Below, piece by piece: positions 1 through 8,721 of a stretch of 64,000 bases of DNA (positions within the stretch are counted from its first letter, which is position 1; each line of letters opens with the position of its first letter). The stretch is from CAJXNP01 sp050305935. GTDB taxonomy: Bacteria; Bacteroidota; Bacteroidia; Cytophagales; Cyclobacteriaceae. Location of the stretch: the NCBI GenBank assembly GCA_050305935.1, contig JBNLGG010000001.1:124001-188000 (forward strand), in the 5' to 3' direction. The translations under genes and the position numbers were made by a program. A model generated the notes under the pieces. It was not told where the DNA came from. It searched no databases and saw only the letters and a program-made list of their open reading frames with translations.

Positions 1-626
1 CAAAAAGTGGAAAAGTATTGAACCGAATGGATCCAAGGTTTGAAGTAGTATTCCCAATGAAGGAAGATTTTATCGGGGTAAAAATTGATGGCAAATTTGG
101 GTTTGTGGACCCAAATGGTGATTTAAGAATTGCCAACCGATATGATTCCGTGGACAATTTCAATGAAGGCTTGGCCCCGATGTTGATCCGGGGAAAATGG
201 GGCTTCCTGAATAAAAGGGAGCACATTGTCATTCAGCCGAGATATTCTGACGCAAAAGGCTTTGACCATGGCATCTTTGTCGTGGGCCAGGCTGGGAAAT
301 ATGGCATTATTGACAAAACGGGAAACATCATTGTAAGGGTAGAATATGACCGCATCGAAAAACTCCCCGGGGGGAATTTTATGACCCAACTGGACGATAA
401 ATTGGGTTTAATAGACGACTATGGAAAAACACTCATCCTGCCGCGTTTCCACCAGCTGGAAGATTTAGACAACGGGTTTGTAATAGTTGCACGAAAAGGC
501 AAATACGGTTTGATAACAGCGTCTGGCCTGGATGTCATCCCCATGACCTATGATGATTTGATCTATGATTCCATCAATGATCTTTACCTGGCAAAAACCG
601 AATCCGATTGGATAGTGATCAGGTAA
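1..626 (+). CDS. WG-repeat protein, 5' partial
   Basis: The reading frame is open to the first base of the window (codons in phase with base 3), so the gene begins upstream and only its C-terminal part is here. The protein is made of WG (KWG) beta repeats: units of the form G-K-x-G-[FI]-[IV]-D/N-x-x-G followed by I-x-x-x-Y-D recur about every 45 residues (KWGFLNK, KYGIIDKTG, KLGLIDDYG, KYGLITASG). WG-repeat proteins are common in Bacteroidota, often secreted or on the surface; their role is mostly unknown. The last unit runs almost to the stop, so the C-terminus appears complete. It is convergent with the peptidase gene, with only three bases between the stops. A TTG at 18 and an ATG at 27 are in frame but are probably internal. 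Confidence 0.75.
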   Translation, partial: KSGKVLNRMDPRFEVVFPMKEDFIGVKIDGKFGFVDPNGDLRIANRYDSVDNFNEGLAPMLIRGKWGFLNKREHIVIQPRYSDAKGFDHGIFVVGQAGKYGIIDKTGNIIVRVEYDRIEKLPGGNFMTQLDDKLGLIDDYGKTLILPRFHQLEDLDNGFVIVARKGKYGLITASGLDVIPMTYDDLIYDSINDLYLAKTESDWIVIR

Positions 627-629
627 AAC

Positions 630-1643
630 CTATTCGTGATATAGCGAAAATAATACGGTTTCACCTACTGCCTGCAATGTCATTTTGTCTATGAGATCGA
701 TATTGTCGTTATGTGAATGGTGGTAGTCAGGAAAGTAGTAATTGTGTGAGCGGTGGTCATGGTCCACAATGTTGATCGTCGGGATTTTAGCAATCGTATT
801 CACGAAAATGTGGTCATCCGTTATGCCCGGACTATTTGAATTGATAAAGTAATTGCCATAACCAAGGTGCCTGCCATTTGTCCAGATTTTGTTGACGACT
901 TTGGGGGCAAATTGCATGGATCCACCCTCCTTATGAAATTGGGCGTTTTTTGCGCCTACCATATCCAATAGTATCCCATAGTAGGCGGAATATTTTTCTT
1001 TATGCGGGTTTTTTGACCAATATTGAGAGCCAAGGCACCACCAAATTTTCATCCTTCCATTTACCATATCCGGGGCATTGGCACCTTTGTATTCCCCATA
1101 ATCTTCCCCGTCAAATAATATGATGTCAATCCCAACCTTGGGTAATTCATGCAGGTTAAGTTTTCTTGCGATTTCAAGCAATACTGCCACTCCACTCGCC
1201 CCATCATTTGCCCCATCAATGGGTTTAAAAAAGTTGGTGGAATCTTTGTCAGCAAAGGGGCGTGTGTCCCAGTGTGCAGCAAGTAAAATCCTCTTTTTTG
1301 CCTGGGGATTATATGAAGCGATAATATTTCGCAATTGGAGGGTCTTTCCATCAAAGGCAGTCTCGGTAAAGTTTTGCACAAAAACATTTGCGCCAAAGCT
1401 TTCCAGTTTATTGATCAGGTAGTCGCCACAAAGCAGATGTGCTGTCGAATTAGGAACCCTGGGGCCAAATGCAAGTTGCTTTTCTATAAACATGAAGGCA
1501 GAATCTGCCGAAAACGAGGGAACCGTTACAGATTTTTTATTCTCGACAATGCGCTCACCTTCTACCGTTTTAGAGCCGGTATTGCAAGAATTTAAAAAAA
1601 GTAATATGATAATTGCTTTTAGTAAAAGTGTTTCAAACCTCAT
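630..1643 (-). CDS. M28-family zinc peptidase / glutaminyl cyclase-like lipoprotein
   Basis: The predicted precursor is 337 aa if translation begins at the ATG at 1643, whose first base overlaps the last base of the cysS stop (TAATG). An upstream in-frame start at 1661 would add six residues, but the overlap start gives a clean lipoprotein signal: a short basic start, a hydrophobic core and the lipobox LNSC. The mature part has the M28/glutaminyl-cyclase zinc-site pattern: AAHWDTRPFADKD, then DGANDGASG, then LFDGEDYGEYKG, and a late DDHIF. Related Bacteroidota proteins are annotated as M28 peptidases or as glutaminyl-peptide cyclotransferases, which convert N-terminal Gln to pyroglutamate. 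The motifs do not decide between the two. It is co-transcribed behind cysS and would act outside the cytoplasm. Confidence 0.8.
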   Translation of the reverse strand: MRFETLLLKAIIILLFLNSCNTGSKTVEGERIVENKKSVTVPSFSADSAFMFIEKQLAFGPRVPNSTAHLLCGDYLINKLESFGANVFVQNFTETAFDGKTLQLRNIIASYNPQAKKRILLAAHWDTRPFADKDSTNFFKPIDGANDGASGVAVLLEIARKLNLHELPKVGIDIILFDGEDYGEYKGANAPDMVNGRMKIWWCLGSQYWSKNPHKEKYSAYYGILLDMVGAKNAQFHKEGGSMQFAPKVVNKIWTNGRHLGYGNYFINSNSPGITDDHIFVNTIAKIPTINIVDHDHRSHNYYFPDYHHSHNDNIDLIDKMTLQAVGETVLFSLYHE

Positions 1644-3130
1644 TATTCTTCGTATGCCCAATCGATTTTTTCCTTCATATCTTTTAATACTATACCCTGT
1701 TCTTTTAGCATAGCCCTTATTCCGTCTACTTTGTCATATTCTTTATTGCTTTTTGCATCAGCGTATAATTTGATGATAATATCCAATATTTCTTCCATCT
1801 TACCAGGTGTTTCTTCCTGCAGTCCTAAAACGTTCTCCACAAATTCCTGGTATTTTCGGATCATTTTTTCAAAAGTGTCCTTTCCGATTTCCGCCGGTTT
1901 TAAATTTTTTGTAGAAATTGAATTGATCTTTTTTAGCAAATTAAACAAATGCCCAATGGTCAAAGCCGTGTTAAAGTCATCATTCATTGCATGGTAACAA
2001 TTATCAATGATTTGATTAATTTGTTTAACAGCGCTTTCGTTTATGTCGGCAGGTTCATCGACATATTGCAGTTGCCTGGCCACCTTAAGCCCGTTGATCA
2101 ATTTCTTGTACCCCTTCGCAGCGGCTTTTAATGCTTCATTCGAAAAGTCAATCGTACTGGCATAGTGCGATTGCAACATAAAAAACCTGACCGTCATTGG
2201 GCTATAAGGCTGATCGAGCAGGTCATGGGAGCCAGTAAATAATTCATGTGGCAAAAATGAATTATTAAGTGACTTACTCATTTTTTGCCCGTTGACCGTC
2301 AACATATTGGAATGGATCCAATATTTTACCGGGTTTACTCCATTTGCCCCTTTTGCCTGGGCGATCTCACATTCGTGGTGAGGAAATTTAAGGTCCATCC
2401 CACCTCCGTGAATATCAAAAGTTTCCCCAAGGTATTTGGTGCTCATCACAGAGCATTCCAGGTGCCACCCGGGAAATCCTACACTCCAGGGGGAATTCCA
2501 TTTCATAATATGTCCGCCGGTTGCCTTTTTCCACAAAGCAAAGTCAACAGGGTTTCTTTTCTCATCCTGGCCATCCAGGTCACGGGTACCGGCCATCAGT
2601 TCGTCAAGCACACGTCCGGAAAGCTCACCGTAGTTGTTCTTTTCATTGTATTTGCTGACATCAAAATACACAGAGCCATTAGATTCATAAGCCAGCCCAT
2701 TGTCAATTAATTTTTGAATGGTATCAATTTGTTCCAATAAATGCCCAATAGCGCTTGGCTCGATGTCCGGATCAAGGATATTAAATTGGTGCATTACCGC
2801 CCGGAAGTTGTTTGTGTATTTTTGAACCACTTCCATGGGCTCAAGATTTTCCAGTTTAGCCTTTTTTCCAATTTTATCTTCCCCTTCATCGGCATCATCT
2901 ACCAGGTGACCTACATCGGTGATGTTCCTGACATACCTTACCTTATACCCAACATGTTTAAGATATCTGTAAATGATGTCAAAGCAAAGAAAGGTGCGCA
3001 CATTTCCAAGATGTACTTCGCTGTAAACCGTCGGGCCGCAAACGTACATGCCTACATGCGGAGGAGCAATCGGATCAAAAGGCTCTTTGGTTCGCGTAAG
3101 AGAATTATATACCTTTATTTTTGATAACAT
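1643..3130 (-). CDS. cysS: Cysteinyl-tRNA synthetase
   Basis: A full-length class I aminoacyl-tRNA synthetase of 495 aa that charges tRNA-Cys with cysteine. The N-terminal Rossmann part has CGPTVY with the zinc-ligand cysteine at residue 31, and the HIGH-type motif as HLGN (40-43). The second half of the active site has KMSKS at 283-287. The C-terminal helical DALR-like anticodon domain reaches the normal family length. The start lies just downstream of a Bacteroidota -7 element on this strand. The M28 peptidase gene follows with a one-base overlap, so the two form an operon. Nothing is missing from the active site. Confidence 0.97.
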   Translation of the reverse strand: MLSKIKVYNSLTRTKEPFDPIAPPHVGMYVCGPTVYSEVHLGNVRTFLCFDIIYRYLKHVGYKVRYVRNITDVGHLVDDADEGEDKIGKKAKLENLEPMEVVQKYTNNFRAVMHQFNILDPDIEPSAIGHLLEQIDTIQKLIDNGLAYESNGSVYFDVSKYNEKNNYGELSGRVLDELMAGTRDLDGQDEKRNPVDFALWKKATGGHIMKWNSPWSVGFPGWHLECSVMSTKYLGETFDIHGGGMDLKFPHHECEIAQAKGANGVNPVKYWIHSNMLTVNGQKMSKSLNNSFLPHELFTGSHDLLDQPYSPMTVRFFMLQSHYASTIDFSNEALKAAAKGYKKLINGLKVARQLQYVDEPADINESAVKQINQIIDNCYHAMNDDFNTALTIGHLFNLLKKINSISTKNLKPAEIGKDTFEKMIRKYQEFVENVLGLQEETPGKMEEILDIIIKLYADAKSNKEYDKVDGIRAMLKEQGIVLKDMKEKIDWAYEE

Positions 3131-3134
3131 GGAG

Positions 3135-3168
3135 CAAATTTAGCAAAATGTGAATGATATAAACCAAA
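3135..3168 (-). promoter_or_regulatory. Candidate cysS promoter, nearly leaderless
   Basis: On the minus strand there is TTTG (3168-3165), a 22-base gap, and TAAATTTG (3142-3135). This fits the Bacteroidota -33 TTTG / -7 TAnnTTTG form. The cysS ATG follows only four bases after the -7 element, so the transcript would begin at or beside the start codon. This is inference from sequence only. Confidence 0.5.
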
Positions 3169-3229
3169 ATTATTTGATTGTAACTACTGTTGAGATGAGT
3201 GGTAATCGTCTTAAAATGATGATATAACT

Positions 3230-3260
3230 TTTGTTTTGAATATTTATTTAGATAACTTTG
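3230..3260 (+). promoter_or_regulatory. Promoter of rimP-nusA-infB
   Basis: TTTG at 3230-3233, a 19-base spacer and TAACTTTG at 3253-3260 match the Bacteroidota housekeeping promoter (TTTG, 17-23 bases, TAnnTTTG) exactly. The transcript should begin near 3265, which leaves a leader of roughly 55-60 bases before the GTG chosen for rimP. A longer reading frame from a TTG at 3236 lies partly inside the promoter and is rejected as the translated form. Confidence 0.75.
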
Positions 3261-3283
3261 CGGAGATTTATAGAAACGTTCAG

Positions 3284-3307
3284 AGGGGACAAAAAGTCCC
3301 CTTTTTT
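3284..3307 (+). terminator. Attenuator-like hairpin in the rimP leader
   Basis: GGGGAC (3285-3290), loop AAAAA, GTCCCC (3296-3301), followed by six T residues, form an intrinsic-terminator structure. An extra A-T pair closes the stem. It lies between the promoter and the rimP start codon, about 20 bases after the expected transcription start, so it must be partly read through for the operon to be expressed. Regulation by NusA, whose gene is second in the operon, is a plausible inference because NusA stimulates pausing and termination at such hairpins. Confidence 0.7.
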
Positions 3308-3322
3308 AATACTAATAAATTT

Positions 3323-3778
3323 GTGGAAACGATAGAGACCATTGTGAAAGAAATTATCCATGACAGGAAGGATCTGTTTCTGGTCGATGTGAAAACAAGT
3401 GGTCATAGCGGTTCGCAAAAAGTACTGGTACTTATAGATAGTGATCAGGGTATTGGTATTGATGATTGTTCGAAAATTAGCAGAAAGCTTTCTGCAATTA
3501 TTGATGAAAAAGACCTGATTAAAGGGAAATTCATTCTGGAAGTTTCTTCGCCGGGGATTGATTATCCATTGAAAAGTGAGAGGCAGTATAAAAAAAATGT
3601 AGGAAGGAAACTGCAGGTCACTACTGCTGAAAAAGAATTCAAAGGTGAATTAATAACAATAAGTGGTGATAGTATTACCATAAAAAGTGAAAAAAAAGTA
3701 AAAAACAAAATAGAAACAGAAGAGGTAGAAATACCTTTTGAAAAGATTGACAAAGCTAAAGTTTTGGTATCATTTTAA
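3323..3778 (+). CDS. rimP: Ribosome maturation factor RimP
   Basis: RimP helps mature the 30S ribosomal subunit. From the GTG at 3323 the protein is 151 aa, the usual family length. The frame is open further upstream to a TTG at 3236, but that part overlaps the promoter and the leader hairpin. The N-terminal alpha/beta domain has the conserved signature around LVLIDSDQGIGIDDCSKISR and LEVSSPGIDYPL. A C-terminal SH3-like domain follows, with FKGELITISGDSITIK. The gene leads rimP-nusA-infB, the classical bacterial order, and nusA begins three bases after the rimP stop. Confidence 0.92.
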   Translation: METIETIVKEIIHDRKDLFLVDVKTSGHSGSQKVLVLIDSDQGIGIDDCSKISRKLSAIIDEKDLIKGKFILEVSSPGIDYPLKSERQYKKNVGRKLQVTTAEKEFKGELITISGDSITIKSEKKVKNKIETEEVEIPFEKIDKAKVLVSF

Positions 3779-3781
3779 TCG

Positions 3782-5035
3782 ATGACAATGGATAGTGTAA
3801 GTAACTTAATTGAATCCTTTGCTGAATTTGCCAGGCATAAAAACATTGATCGGCCAACCATGATCAGAATTCTGGAAGATGTGTTCAGGACGATGATCAG
3901 AAGAAGATTTAAAGTAGATGATAATTTTGATATAATTATCAATGCTGACAAAGGAGACCTTGAAATATGGAGATTTCGTGAAATTGTGGACGATAATTCG
4001 GAAGATATCTGGGACCATGATAAAATAAGTTTATCTGAGGCCCGGAAGATCGAGCCGGATTTTGAAATTGGCGAAGAAGTAGCAGAGGAAATCCGCCTTG
4101 AGGACTTCGGAAGAAGGGCGGTAATGACGGCACGTCAGACACTTATTCAAAAGGTGAAAGACCTTGAAAAAGACAACTTATTTCATAAGTATAAGGATCT
4201 TGCAGGTGAGATCATTACTGGAGAAGTATACCAGATCCTGAGTAAAGAGATATTATTGATAGATGCGGAGGGCAATGAAATTATCCTTCCAAAGTCTGAG
4301 CAGATACCAAAAGATAAATTCAGAAAGGGTGATTCAGTACGAGCCATCGTCCATCGGGTGGAAATGGTAAACGGCAACCCAAGGATTGTTTTGTCAAGGA
4401 CATCACCCAAGTTTTTGGAGAGATTGTTTGAAAATGAGGTTCCTGAGGTTTTTGATGGTTTAATTACAATCAAGAATGTTGTCAGAGAGCCAGGAGAGCG
4501 GGCGAAAGTTGCGGTAGAATCGTATGATGACCGAATTGACCCGGTAGGAGCCTGCGTTGGTATGAAAGGATCCAGGATTCACTCGATCGTTAGAGAGCTT
4601 CAAAATGAAAATATTGACGTGATTAATTTCACAGACAATATGGAACTCTTTATAGCGAGGGCACTAAGTCCTGCTAAAATCACAAGTATGAACATTGAAG
4701 GAGATAAAAAAAGGGTTTCAGTTTACCTAAAACCAGATCAGGTATCTCTAGCTATAGGTAAGGGAGGATATAATATCAAGTTGGCCAGCCGACTTGTAGG
4801 CTTTGAAATTGACGTTTTCAGGGATCTTGAGGGTGTTGAAGTAGAGGAGGACGTCGATATTGAAGAATTTGCAGACGAGATAGAAGACTGGATCATAGAT
4901 GAATTCAAGCGGATTGGATTGGATTCTGCAAAAAGTATTTTGGCGTTGAATATTGAAGAACTCGCCAGAAGAACAGATTTAGAAGAAGAAACTATTGCTG
5001 AAGTAATAAAAATATTAAATCAGGAATTCGAATAG
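3782..5035 (+). CDS. nusA: Transcription termination/antitermination factor NusA
   Basis: NusA binds RNA polymerase and nascent RNA and modulates pausing, termination and antitermination. The 417-aa product has the N-terminal polymerase-binding domain (about 1-130), an S1 domain (about 135-200, with ITGEVYQI and GDSVRAIVHRV), and two KH domains (about 230-345), marked by DPVGACVGMKGSRI and LAIGKGGYNIKLASRL. A short helix-hairpin-like C-terminal part follows, in which a Leu-Asp-Ser-Ala-Lys segment starts the fold. A second ATG at 3788 could be the true start. The gene lies between rimP and infB in the standard operon. The acidic repeats of E. coli NusA are absent, as is usual outside Proteobacteria. 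Confidence 0.95.
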   Translation: MTMDSVSNLIESFAEFARHKNIDRPTMIRILEDVFRTMIRRRFKVDDNFDIIINADKGDLEIWRFREIVDDNSEDIWDHDKISLSEARKIEPDFEIGEEVAEEIRLEDFGRRAVMTARQTLIQKVKDLEKDNLFHKYKDLAGEIITGEVYQILSKEILLIDAEGNEIILPKSEQIPKDKFRKGDSVRAIVHRVEMVNGNPRIVLSRTSPKFLERLFENEVPEVFDGLITIKNVVREPGERAKVAVESYDDRIDPVGACVGMKGSRIHSIVRELQNENIDVINFTDNMELFIARALSPAKITSMNIEGDKKRVSVYLKPDQVSLAIGKGGYNIKLASRLVGFEIDVFRDLEGVEVEEDVDIEEFADEIEDWIIDEFKRIGLDSAKSILALNIEELARRTDLEEETIAEVIKILNQEFE

Positions 5036-5060
5036 AACAAAAAGATAAGGCATCGATATT

Positions 5061-7835
5061 ATGGCAAAAGTTATGAGACTTAGTCAGGTTTCAAGAAAGT
5101 TTAACATAGGTAAGAATACCATTCTGGACTTTTTAGATTCAAAAGGTTACGAAGTAGAAGACAATCCAAACTTCAAGATTACAGAGGAACAACTAAATCT
5201 TCTATCGAAGGAGTTTGCTGATTCCGCACACGATAAGGAAGAAGCGTCAGGGCTGCATATTGGATCTAAGATCTCTGGTAAAGTTGTTATCGATGCCGAC
5301 GATGAAGAAACCGACAAAAACCAGGATGAGGAAGAGGAAATCCTGATCAAGAATGTAGCAGCAGAGGAAAAGAAGGTAGAAGAAGAGCCAAAAACTGAAA
5401 CCCCAAAACTTCAGGGGATTAAGGTGTTGGGTAAAATTGATTTGGATTCCTCAAAAAAGAAACAAGACAAAGAGCCTCCTAAGGAAGAAAAAAAGGATGA
5501 GGATGAGGTTAAAGTTAAAGTACAGGAAGAGAAGCCTGAAGAAAAAGTAGAAGCAAAAGAAGAACCCCAGGAACAAAAAGTTGAAGATCCCAAAAAGACA
5601 GATCAAATTGAGGAAGGAGGTTCGACTTCTCAAGCCAGGGAATCAGAAGCGGAAGGAGATAAAGAATCGAAGGTAATTGAAGCCAAGGCCGAGACATTAA
5701 AGGGATTAAAGGTAGTAGGTAAAATTGAGCTACCGAAAAAGAAAGAAAAGAAGGAAGAGAAACCTGTGGCTTCATCTGATGCCTCCCAGGATTCAAATAA
5801 GAAAAAGCGGCCAAGGAAGAGGTTTAAAAGGGAACTTACAAATGAAGGCGGGGGTGCTCGTGCGATTGGCGATCGCAATAGGAAGCAGCAGCTAAAAGGC
5901 AAGCTGAAATCAACGAAAAAGGAAGAGCTTTCTGATAAAGAAATCCAGGAACAGATCAAAGCTACTTTAGCCAAATTAAGTGGCGGGAAAGGGCATGGCC
6001 CAAACCGGTCGAAGTACCGAAGGGAAAAGCGGTCAGCCATTGCTGAAGCTCACGAAGAAGAGATGCTGAAGCAGCAGGAAGATTCAAAATTGCTTAAGGT
6101 TACCGAGTTCATTTCAGCCAATGACCTGGCATCGTTGATGAGCGTGAATGTGAATGAAATTATTTCTTCCTGTCTGAGCCTTGGGATGTTTATATCGATA
6201 AATCAGCGACTGGATGCTGAGGCGATAACCTTTATAGCTGAAGAGTTTGGGTACAAAGTTCAGTTTAAGAATGACGAAGACGAAATCGATGTAGTAGAGG
6301 AGGAAGACAGAGAGGAAGATCTGAGTGAAAGGGCTCCGATAGTTACCATTATGGGCCACGTCGATCATGGTAAAACCTCGTTGTTGGATTACATTCGAAG
6401 TGCAAAAGTTACTGAAGGCGAGGCAGGCGGTATCACGCAGCACATTGGAGCATACGATGTTACCACCAACAGTGGAAAAAGGGTGGCCTTTTTGGATACC
6501 CCGGGTCACGAAGCCTTTACCGCGATGCGTGCGAGAGGAGCAAAATTGACAGATATTGTAGTAGTGGTCGTGGCTGCGGACGATGCGGTAATGCCGCAGA
6601 CGAAGGAGGCAATTAACCACGCACAGGTAGCTGATGTGCCGATTATCATTGCCATAAATAAAATCGATAAACCAAGCGCCAACCCTGATAAAATTAAGGA
6701 GGAGTTAGCTAATATCAATATCCTGGTAGAGGACTGGGGTGGCAAATATCAATGTCAGGAAATTTCAGCCAAATCCGGTGTCGGTGTGGAGGAATTGTTG
6801 GAAAAGATATTACTGGAGGCAGAATTACTTGAATTAAAAGCCAATCCTGATAAAGCAGCGATTGGGACGGTAGTTGAAGCCGAGCTTGACAAAGGAAGAG
6901 GCTACGTAGCAACAGTATTGATACAAAGCGGTACACTGAATATTGGTGACGTGATGGTCGCCGGGGCGCATTATGGCCGTGTCAAAGCGATGTTTGACCA
7001 TCGAGGTAAAAAAGTAGAGAAGGCAATTCCTTCGACACCCGTGTTGGTGTTAGGGCTGGATGGGGCTCCCCAGGCCGGTGACAAGCTTAATGTAATGGAG
7101 TCTGAGCGCGAAGCCAGGGAGATTGCCATTAAGCGAGGTCAGATACTCAGGGAGCAGAATTTACGAACCAAGAAACATATTACCCTTGATGAAATAGGTA
7201 GAAGGCTTGCCATTGGTTCCTTTAAGGAACTTAATATCATTGTGAAGGGTGATGTGGACGGATCAGTGGAGGCATTGAGTGATTCGCTGCTAAAACTTTC
7301 CACGTCTGAGGTTCAGGTAAATATCATCCACAAGGCGGTAGGGCAGATATCAGAATCAGATGTACTTTTAGCCTCTGCCTCTGATGCGATCATTGTGGGA
7401 TTCCAGGTGAGGCCGTCATCGGCAGCAAGAAAAATTGCGGAAAATGAGGAAATAGAAATAAGATTGTATTCTATTATCTACGATGCCATCAATGAAATTA
7501 AAGACGCCATGGAAGGCTTGTTGGCTCCGGAGATTGAAGAAGTCATCCTGGGTAACGTGGAAGTAAGAGAGGTGTTTAAGATTTCGAAAATAGGTACGGT
7601 TGCCGGCTGTATGGTGACTGAAGGTTTGATCAGACGACAAAACCAGATCAGGTTGATCAGAGATGGTATTGTGGTTTACACCGGGGAAATCGGAGCGCTG
7701 AAACGTTTTAAAGAAGACGTCAATGAAGTAAAGAATGGCTTTGAATGCGGTATCAGCATTAGGAATTTTAACGATATCAAAGTAGGCGATATTATTGAGC
7801 CATTTGAACAGCGAGAGGTTAAAAGAAAATTGTAA
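5061..7835 (+). CDS. infB: Translation initiation factor IF-2
   Basis: IF-2 is the GTPase that places initiator tRNA on the ribosome. The 924-aa protein begins with an IF2N-type helical domain (MRLSQVSRKFNIGKNTILDF), then a long Lys/Glu-rich low-complexity linker (about 60-330). A second IF2N-like domain follows (about 345-400), then the G domain: G1 GHVDHGKTS at 432-440, G3 DTPGH at 479-483 and G4 NKID at 533-536. The beta-barrel domains II-IV complete the normal C-terminus. The acidic/basic linker repeats short motifs (GLKVVGKIEL, GIKVLGKIDL). It is the last gene of the operon and is followed by a strong terminator. Confidence 0.97.
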   Translation: MAKVMRLSQVSRKFNIGKNTILDFLDSKGYEVEDNPNFKITEEQLNLLSKEFADSAHDKEEASGLHIGSKISGKVVIDADDEETDKNQDEEEEILIKNVAAEEKKVEEEPKTETPKLQGIKVLGKIDLDSSKKKQDKEPPKEEKKDEDEVKVKVQEEKPEEKVEAKEEPQEQKVEDPKKTDQIEEGGSTSQARESEAEGDKESKVIEAKAETLKGLKVVGKIELPKKKEKKEEKPVASSDASQDSNKKKRPRKRFKRELTNEGGGARAIGDRNRKQQLKGKLKSTKKEELSDKEIQEQIKATLAKLSGGKGHGPNRSKYRREKRSAIAEAHEEEMLKQQEDSKLLKVTEFISANDLASLMSVNVNEIISSCLSLGMFISINQRLDAEAITFIAEEFGYKVQFKNDEDEIDVVEEEDREEDLSERAPIVTIMGHVDHGKTSLLDYIRSAKVTEGEAGGITQHIGAYDVTTNSGKRVAFLDTPGHEAFTAMRARGAKLTDIVVVVVAADDAVMPQTKEAINHAQVADVPIIIAINKIDKPSANPDKIKEELANINILVEDWGGKYQCQEISAKSGVGVEELLEKILLEAELLELKANPDKAAIGTVVEAELDKGRGYVATVLIQSGTLNIGDVMVAGAHYGRVKAMFDHRGKKVEKAIPSTPVLVLGLDGAPQAGDKLNVMESEREAREIAIKRGQILREQNLRTKKHITLDEIGRRLAIGSFKELNIIVKGDVDGSVEALSDSLLKLSTSEVQVNIIHKAVGQISESDVLLASASDAIIVGFQVRPSSAARKIAENEEIEIRLYSIIYDAINEIKDAMEGLLAPEIEEVILGNVEVREVFKISKIGTVAGCMVTEGLIRRQNQIRLIRDGIVVYTGEIGALKRFKEDVNEVKNGFECGISIRNFNDIKVGDIIEPFEQREVKRKL

Positions 7836-7841
7836 TAAAAT

Positions 7842-7867
7842 AAAAGGGGGCTTAGGCCCCTTTTTTA
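7842..7867. terminator. Bidirectional terminator after infB
   Basis: GGGGC (7847-7851), loop TTAG and GCCCC (7856-7860) are flanked by a run of A on the left and TTTTTT on the right. The structure ends the rimP-nusA-infB operon. Read in reverse, it also ends the convergent GIN-domain lipoprotein gene, whose stop lies inside it. Confidence 0.85.
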
Positions 7868-8590
7868 GTTGTTGTTTATCACCCTTCCCGTCCCGGTTTC
7901 TTCTTTTGTAATTTCCGGCGACCCTTTGTAATAGACATTCCCTGTATTATTTAAAGTGGCAATGAGCTTTTCAGACACATTTACATAGGTGTCTCCAGTA
8001 GTGTTTGACGTAACTTCCGTGGTTTTTGTAGTCAAATTATCCGCCTTAATTTCACCAACGCCAGAGGAAAGTATTGTGTGAGCCCGGGTGTTTCCGGAAT
8101 ATTGAATTGTTCCAGTCCCAAGATGATATGTTGTCATAGAGTCGGCTTCGATTTCAAGTGAATTCATTTCAGAAACACCACTCAATTTTAAAGAGAACAC
8201 ATCTGCTGACAAAGGTGTTTCGGTGGTTACCGTTCCAATTCCAGACATTTCAATATTTACGATTTCAGGCGCAGTGATAAAAATATCCAGGCTGTAGCCA
8301 TCACCATTAAAGCATTCATTGAGTTGAATGATCAGGTTATTGTTTTCAACGGACAGGTCAACTTTATCTAAAATCACCCTTTGTCCCTTCATGATAAACG
8401 AATACTCATTTCCCTGTGAAATGTGCAAGTTTCCTACATCACCAAAAAAGATGGAATTAAAGTCGGATAGGGTTCGTTTCTGCGTTTCGATTGGACCATC
8501 TACGCGAACACACGGAATATCGTCCATTTCGCAGGAAACGCTGAAAAGAGCGATAAAACACGCAACGGGAATTAGATTAATTGTTTTCAT
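7865..8590 (-). CDS. GIN-domain (DUF2807) putative adhesin lipoprotein
   Basis: A 241-aa predicted lipoprotein. A short hydrophobic N-terminus ends in the lipobox SVSC at about residue 20. The rest is the DUF2807 head-GIN fold, a right-handed beta-helix-like domain: it begins with the usual TQKRTLSDFNSIFFGD, continues with strands such as SVENNNLIIQLN, and has repeats of the form I-x-M-S-G-I-G and L-K-L-S-G-V-S. GIN proteins are widespread in Bacteroidota and are annotated as putative auto-transporter adhesins; the molecular role is unproven. It stands alone and is convergent with infB. No promoter could be assigned in the 130 bases upstream. Confidence 0.8.
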   Translation of the reverse strand: MKTINLIPVACFIALFSVSCEMDDIPCVRVDGPIETQKRTLSDFNSIFFGDVGNLHISQGNEYSFIMKGQRVILDKVDLSVENNNLIIQLNECFNGDGYSLDIFITAPEIVNIEMSGIGTVTTETPLSADVFSLKLSGVSEMNSLEIEADSMTTYHLGTGTIQYSGNTRAHTILSSGVGEIKADNLTTKTTEVTSNTTGDTYVNVSEKLIATLNNTGNVYYKGSPEITKEETGTGRVINNN

Positions 8591-8721
8591 ATCCTAATTT
8601 ACGTGCTTAACGGATCGGATATTAAACGGCTGATTATGAGATATGTATGGAATACACCCGGTAGATCGTAAAAGCCAAAAAATGTAATCTTGAGTGTACT
8701 ATATGTACCTGGAAAATATAC

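Noticed and set aside
3236..3322. N-terminal extension of rimP from a TTG at 3236
   Set aside because: It starts inside the promoter and crosses the leader hairpin and T run. The GTG at 3323 gives the normal 151-aa length.
5147..6040. Several minus-strand frames opposite the infB linker
   Set aside because: They are shadows of the Lys/Glu-rich repeat (poly Ser/Phe/Leu frames). They have no start context or recognisable domain.
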